Positions 8,260 to 10,736 of a stretch of 10,736 nucleotides of DNA are shown piece by piece. The notes beneath the pieces are model-generated. The model searched no databases and had not been told where the DNA came from. It was given only the letters and a program-made list of their open reading frames with translations. A program made the translations under genes and the position numbers. The first letter of the stretch is position 1; each line of letters starts with the position of its first letter. This stretch comes from an uncultured Collinsella sp. (GTDB lineage Bacteria > Actinomycetota > Coriobacteriia > Coriobacteriales > Coriobacteriaceae): positions 1 to 10,736 of the forward strand of contig CABSKX010000067.1 of NCBI GenBank assembly GCA_902478365.1. Direction: 5' to 3'.

Positions 8260-8799
8260 CTACTCGGCAGCAGCCTCAGTCTCGACCTCGGCGGTCTCGG
8301 CCTCGGCGACCTCAGCGGTCTCCTCAGCCTCAGCCTCGGCAGCGAGCTCCTCGGCGGTAACGCCAACGAGAACGACAACCTCGGCCTTGATCTCGCGGTA
8401 CAGCGAGATGGCAACGGTGTGGGCACCGGCAACCTTGATGGGCTTACCGAGCTCGACGCGCTTGCGGTCGATGTCCATACCGAGCTGAGCCTTGATGGCG
8501 TCAGCGATCATAGCGGCGGTAACGGAGCCAAAGAGGATGCCCTCGTCGCCGACCTTGACGTCAACGGTGACCGTCTTGCCCTCGAAGGCAGCCTTGGTCT
8601 CGTTGGCGGTAGCCAGACGGACGGCCTCGCGCTTGGCGATGTTGTTGCGACGCTCGTCAAGCTGCTTGAGGTTGCCCTTGGTGGCGGCAACAGCGAGCTT
8701 CTTGGGGAACAGGAAGTTCTCAGCGTAACCCTGAGCGACCTCTACGACGTCACCCTCGCCGCCCTTGCCCTTGATCTCATCGAGAAGAATAACCTTCAT
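8260..8799 (-). CDS. rplI: 50S ribosomal protein L9
   Basis: L9 binds 23S rRNA in the large subunit and helps keep the reading frame accurate. Residues 1-50 form the conserved N-terminal domain (MKVILLDEIKGKGGEGDVVE, then GYAENFLFPKKLA at 24-36). The connecting helix covers about 41-75 and the C-terminal domain about 76-147. Typical L9 proteins end near 148-150, while this one has 179 residues. The additional residues from about 149 are almost only Ala, Glu, Thr and Val, with two ETAEV units, giving a strongly acidic disordered tail. The start ATG has AAGGGAG six to nine bases upstream, which overlaps the end of rpsR, 15 bases away, so the two are probably translationally coupled. It is the last gene of its cluster. 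Confidence 0.97.
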   Translation of the reverse strand: MKVILLDEIKGKGGEGDVVEVAQGYAENFLFPKKLAVAATKGNLKQLDERRNNIAKREAVRLATANETKAAFEGKTVTVDVKVGDEGILFGSVTAAMIADAIKAQLGMDIDRKRVELGKPIKVAGAHTVAISLYREIKAEVVVLVGVTAEELAAEAEAEETAEVAEAETAEVETEAAAE

Positions 8800-8814
8800 G
8801 ATGCGTCTCCCTTC

Positions 8815-9081
8815 TTAGCCGCGGTCGCGGTTGCCACGAGAGGAAACCACGGGGACGGTGTACGGCAGGAGAGCCATCTCGCGGGCGCGCTTGATGGCGT
8901 TGGCGATGTCATGCTGATGCTGCGTGCAAGCGCCAGTGACGCGACGAGGCTTGATCTTGCCACGGTCGGTCATGTACTTACGGAGAAGCTGAGTGTCCTT
9001 ATAGTCGATGAACTCAGTGTTCTCCTTGCAGAACTGGCAGTACTTACGACGCGGCTGACGTGCAGAAAAATCATTAGCCAT
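8815..9081 (-). CDS. rpsR: 30S ribosomal protein S18
   Basis: S18 forms a dimer with S6 on the platform of the small ribosomal subunit. The 88-residue protein has the family core DYKDTQLLRKYMTDRGKI (26-43) and PRRVTGACTQHQ (45-56), then the basic helix AIKRAREMALLPY. A CxxC pair (C15, C18) and a CxxH pair (C52, H55) make a complete set of zinc ligands, so this is the zinc-binding (C+) form of S18. The frame is open for 17 more codons upstream, but the start was placed at MANDFSARQPRRKYC, where S18 homology begins and a modest AAAGG site lies about ten bases before it. It lies between ssb and rplI. Confidence 0.97.
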   Translation of the reverse strand: MANDFSARQPRRKYCQFCKENTEFIDYKDTQLLRKYMTDRGKIKPRRVTGACTQHQHDIANAIKRAREMALLPYTVPVVSSRGNRDRG

Positions 9082-9105
9082 GTCAAAATACCTTTCGTTT
9101 GGCAA

Positions 9106-9121
9106 CTTCGGCGAACCGAAG
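9106..9121 (-). promoter_or_regulatory. Small hairpin between ssb and rpsR
   Basis: CTTCGG at 9106-9111 is exactly complementary to 9116-9121 around a four-base loop (TTCG on the minus strand). It sits 24 bases before the rpsR start codon and is not followed by a T run, so it is unlikely to terminate. It may affect rpsR translation or the relative amounts of SSB and S18 made from one transcript. The stem is short, so the claim is weak. Confidence 0.35.
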
Positions 9122-9153
9122 CCGCCTCTCACTCAAAAATAGGTGAACAGCCC

Positions 9154-9606
9154 TTAAAACGGGATGTCCTCATCGTAGACGTCGACCGCGGGCGGCATAG
9201 CCACCGGTGCGGCAGGACGTGCTGCGGGCGCAGGAGCTGCGGGGGCGTAACCGCCCTGATCGTAGCCACCCTGGCCACCACGGGAGCTCATAAACTCAAT
9301 CTCATCGACGATGACCTCAAGCTTGCTCCGGCGCTGGCCGTCGCGCTCCCAAGAGCTGTAGCGCAGCTTGCCCTCGATCGCGACCTTGTTTCCCTTTGCC
9401 AGGAAACGGCTCACGGCCTCGGCGCGCGTGCCGAACATAGTGCAGTCGACAAAGTTGGGATAGTCCTCCCACTCGCCAGTCTGCGGATTGCGGCGACGAT
9501 CATTCACGGCGACGCCAAAGGACAGAACCTGGGTTCCGCCGGCGGTGGCGCGCAGCTCGGGATCACGCGTGAGGTTACCGGTGATGTTCACTCGATTGAT
9601 GCTCAT
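9154..9606 (-). CDS. ssb: Single-stranded DNA-binding protein
   Basis: SSB coats single-stranded DNA during replication, repair and recombination, and recruits partner enzymes through its C-terminal tip. The 150-residue protein begins with the typical SINRVNITGNLTRDPELR (2-19). Its OB-fold covers about 1-106, with VDCTMFGTRAEAV (53-65) and GNKVAIEGKLRYSSWERDG (72-90). A flexible linker follows, first Gly/Tyr/Gln-rich (108-120), then Ala/Pro-rich (121-140). The protein ends in DEDIPF, the conserved acidic interaction tip. The start ATG has AGAGGAAG about nine bases upstream. Its place between rpsF and rpsR is a widespread bacterial arrangement and links SSB supply to ribosomal protein synthesis. 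Confidence 0.98.
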   Translation of the reverse strand: MSINRVNITGNLTRDPELRATAGGTQVLSFGVAVNDRRRNPQTGEWEDYPNFVDCTMFGTRAEAVSRFLAKGNKVAIEGKLRYSSWERDGQRRSKLEVIVDEIEFMSSRGGQGGYDQGGYAPAAPAPAARPAAPVAMPPAVDVYDEDIPF

Positions 9607-9654
9607 AACTCACTACTTCCTCTTGGGGCACAAGCCCAGTCCAAAACGACAGTC

Positions 9655-9948
9655 TTACTCCTGGTCGTCGCGACGGACGATCATGTGGCGGACCACAGCG
9701 TCGGTGATGCGCAGGACGCGATCAAGCTCGGCGATCTGGGTAGGATCTGCGTGGAAGTTGATGAGGGTGTAGTCACCATCGGTGAGGTCGTTGATCTCGT
9801 AGGCGAGCTTGCGCTTGCCCCACTCGTCAACGGAGTCGACCTTGCCAGCGCCCTCAGCGATCGTGGTATCGATACGCTTCATAACAGCGAGACGAGTCTC
9901 GGGGTCGAGCGACGGGTCAACAAAGAACAGCAGTTCATAAGCCTTCAT
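9655..9948 (-). CDS. rpsF: 30S ribosomal protein S6
   Basis: S6 binds S18 and the central domain of 16S rRNA in the small subunit. The 97-residue protein has the S6 fold signature: MKAYELLFFVDPSLD (1-15), then DEWGKRKLAYEINDLTDGDY (41-60), FHADP (65-69) and ELDRVLRITDAVVRHMIVR (74-92). The frame could start seven codons earlier, but the ATG used here has the very strong site GGAGGTGA four bases upstream, and the protein then begins exactly at the conserved sequence. It is the first gene of rpsF-ssb-rpsR-rplI. The leader can form a hairpin whose loop pairs with the ribosome binding site, described separately. Confidence 0.98.
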   Translation of the reverse strand: MKAYELLFFVDPSLDPETRLAVMKRIDTTIAEGAGKVDSVDEWGKRKLAYEINDLTDGDYTLINFHADPTQIAELDRVLRITDAVVRHMIVRRDDQE

Positions 9949-9953
9949 ATTGT

Positions 9954-10003
9954 CACCTCCTCTGGGCAAATGTGGCTTCAGGTCGTGAAGGTGCGCCTGA
10001 AGC
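9954..10003 (-). promoter_or_regulatory. Candidate autoregulatory pseudoknot in the rpsF leader
   Basis: On the minus strand, GCTTCAGG (10003-9996) pairs perfectly with CCTGAAGC (9982-9975), closing a 13-base loop. Within the loop, CACCTTC (9993-9987) can pair over seven bases, one of them G-U, with GGAGGTG (9960-9954), which is the rpsF Shine-Dalgarno. The connecting segments are 2, 4 and 14 bases long, which suits an H-type pseudoknot. Leaders of rpsF in many bacteria carry a structure bound by the S6:S18 complex for feedback control. I could not find the CCG triplet that I associate with that motif, so equivalence is inference. Confidence 0.5.
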
Positions 10004-10397
10004 AGGAAAAGACTTGGTAATAATATCTTTCAACCTCCCAGGCTGCAAGAATATGCAGCTACAACCTCATGACCTCCACATATGTCCATACTCACACGGC
10101 ACTTCATGCGTCTTCCAACCAAATGCTGACCAAATGCTTGACGGATCTGTGGACAAGACACGGCGCTGCGGGGACAAACTGAGCCAAGCCGCAGGTCAAC
10201 AATTGCAAGGCTGTGGTCGCGAAATACATACCAGTGGTTCACAACACCGTTCAAAGATTTTTAAAATTGCTGCCATGTCGTTTATAAATACCCATTTTGA
10301 ACAATTTGCCGCATGTAACCCTGCTGGTCAGAGCCCGTTTTTGCCCTCCTAGATCCCGTCACGAAGCCAAGCGTTTCAAAAAATGCCAACTTTTCTG
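10004..10397. other. AT-rich divergent intergenic region
   Basis: This non-coding stretch of about 390 bases separates rpsF from the divergent tRNA genes and is clearly more AT-rich than the flanking genes, especially at 10251-10320. I find no believable gene. It must hold the rpsF promoter on the minus strand. One weak candidate is TTGAAC at 10254-10249 with TATGTA at 10230-10225, spaced 18 bases apart and preceded by TGG, but the match is poor. It also holds an 11-base tandem repeat at 10118-10139 and a single DnaA-box-like TTGTCCACA on the minus strand (10148-10156). Confidence 0.5.
10118..10139. repeat. 11-base tandem direct repeat
   Basis: ACCAAATGCTG at 10118-10128 is followed at once by ACCAAATGCTT at 10129-10139, ten of eleven bases the same. 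The period is close to one turn of the DNA helix, as is common where a protein binds side by side copies. It lies about 170 bases upstream of rpsF. Two copies are too few to exclude chance. Confidence 0.5.
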
Positions 10398-10426
10398 TTT
10401 GCACTTTGCGATTCCTCGTGTATACT
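10398..10426 (+). promoter_or_regulatory. Promoter for the serine tRNA genes
   Basis: TTTGCA (10398-10403, four of six matches to TTGACA) lies 17 bases before TATACT (10421-10426, five of six matches to TATAAT). Transcription would begin about 10 bases before the first tRNA. The position, spacing and -10 match are all what a housekeeping sigma-factor promoter for a tRNA gene should show. Confidence 0.65.
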
Positions 10427-10442
10427 GACTTTTGCATTTAAC

Positions 10443-10533
10443 GGAGAGTTGTCCGAGTGGCCGAAGGAGCACGATTGGAAATCGTGTAGGCGTCAAAAGC
10501 GTCTCCAGGGTTCAAATCCCTGACTCTCCGCCA
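10443..10533 (+). tRNA. tRNA-Ser, anticodon GGA
   Basis: The acceptor stem GGAGAGT (10443-10449) pairs exactly with ACTCTCC (10523-10529), followed by discriminator G and an encoded CCA (10531-10533). The anticodon stem CACGA/TCGTG encloses the loop TTGGAAA, with anticodon GGA at 10477-10479, which reads UCC and UCU. A long variable arm able to form its own stem marks a class II tRNA, as expected for serine. The T arm carries GGTTCAAATCC. Confidence 0.97.
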
Positions 10534-10541
10534 GTTAATTC

Positions 10542-10572
10542 CAAAGCAGGCCTTCGAGCCTGCTTTGTTTTT
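10542..10572 (+). terminator. Terminator after tRNA-Ser(GGA)
   Basis: CAAAGCAGGC at 10542-10551 pairs over ten bases with 10558-10567 around a six-base loop, followed by five Ts (10568-10572). It stands between the two serine tRNA genes, so the second may depend on readthrough. I see no clear separate promoter in the ten bases between this hairpin and the second tRNA. Confidence 0.85.
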
Positions 10573-10581
10573 ACCCCACGC

Positions 10582-10672
10582 GGAGGGGTGGCAGAGTGGT
10601 TGAATGCGGCGGTCTCGAAAACCGTTTGGCCTGTATAAGGTCACGAGGGTTCGAATCCCTCCTCCTCCGCCA
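10582..10672 (+). tRNA. tRNA-Ser, anticodon CGA
   Basis: The acceptor stem GGAGGGG (10582-10588) pairs with CTCCTCC (10662-10668, one G-U pair), followed by discriminator G and an encoded CCA (10670-10672). The anticodon loop CTCGAAA has anticodon CGA at 10616-10618, reading UCG. A long variable arm of the TGGCC/GGTCA type again marks a class II serine tRNA, and the T arm has GGTTCGAATCC. The codon UCG is common in a G+C-rich genome. Confidence 0.97.
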
Positions 10673-10683
10673 TTTTGCTTGAG

Positions 10684-10715
10684 AAAGCTCCCGGGAATGG
10701 GAGCTTTTTTGTTTT
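10684..10715 (+). terminator. Terminator after tRNA-Ser(CGA)
   Basis: AAAGCTCCC at 10684-10692 pairs exactly over nine bases with GGGAGCTTT at 10699-10707, with a six-base loop and a T-rich tail (TTTGTTTT). It begins 12 bases after the encoded CCA of the second tRNA. Confidence 0.9.
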
Positions 10716-10736
10716 GAGTCCCTAACAAGCAAATAC

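Noticed and set aside
8248..10020. A 590-codon open frame on the plus strand, antisense to rplI, rpsR, ssb and rpsF
   Set aside because: It runs opposite four well-identified conserved genes, and its low-complexity Leu/Gly/Asp/Val-rich translation is what G+C-rich codon bias gives on the other strand. No ribosome binding site or family resemblance supports it.
10148..10156. Replication origin in the divergent region
   Set aside because: Only one near-consensus DnaA box is visible, there is no dnaA or dnaN gene in the window, and the AT-rich stretch is short.
9972..10352. A 126-codon open frame on the plus strand in the rpsF-tRNA gap
   Set aside because: It begins inside the rpsF leader structure, has no good ribosome binding site, and its Ser/Gln/His/Cys-rich sequence does not look like a folded protein.
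10438..10728. A 96-codon open frame on the minus strand across the two tRNA genes
   Set aside because: It is the antisense of the two serine tRNAs. Such tRNA-derived peptides are a well-known false annotation.

Overview
This looks like a stretch of chromosome from a G+C-rich, Gram-positive-type bacterium. The protein flavour (an S18 with a CxxC/CxxH zinc set like those of actinobacteria, and a Gly/Pro/Ala-rich SSB tail) and the strong GAGG-type ribosome binding sites suggest an actinobacterium. My best guess is the class Coriobacteriia, for example a gut Collinsella. That assignment comes from general impression, not from a database match. All nine protein genes are on the minus strand, so they are transcribed from right to left. 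Two serine tRNA genes at the right end are on the plus strand, divergent from them.

Read in the direction of transcription, the minus strand starts at about 9950 with rpsF-ssb-rpsR-rplI (ribosomal protein S6, single-stranded DNA binding protein, S18, L9). This cluster ends at a strong intrinsic terminator at 8191-8227. Then come dnaB (replicative helicase) and purA (adenylosuccinate synthetase, with its own candidate promoter overlapping the end of dnaB). The purA gene is followed by a long hairpin, then purD (GAR synthetase, TTG start) closely followed by a Nudix hydrolase. The rplI-dnaB-purA order is also familiar from Firmicutes such as Bacillus subtilis. A 247-base gap rich in inverted repeats follows, then an ABC exporter and an uncharacterised single-pass membrane protein that appear to be co-transcribed and end at a U-tailed terminator at 75-116.

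The plus-strand right end carries tRNA-Ser(GGA) and tRNA-Ser(CGA), each followed by its own terminator, behind a good sigma-70-type promoter at 10398-10426. The 490-base divergent region between rpsF and the tRNAs is visibly more AT-rich than the genes.

The genes are mostly housekeeping: translation, replication, purine synthesis and nucleotide clean-up. I see no phage, transposase, CRISPR or defence genes. The most interesting structures are non-coding. One is a hairpin in the rpsF leader whose loop is complementary to the rpsF Shine-Dalgarno, a candidate S6:S18 autoregulatory pseudoknot. Another is a 98-base nested inverted repeat with a UUCG-capped core between the Nudix gene and the ABC exporter.
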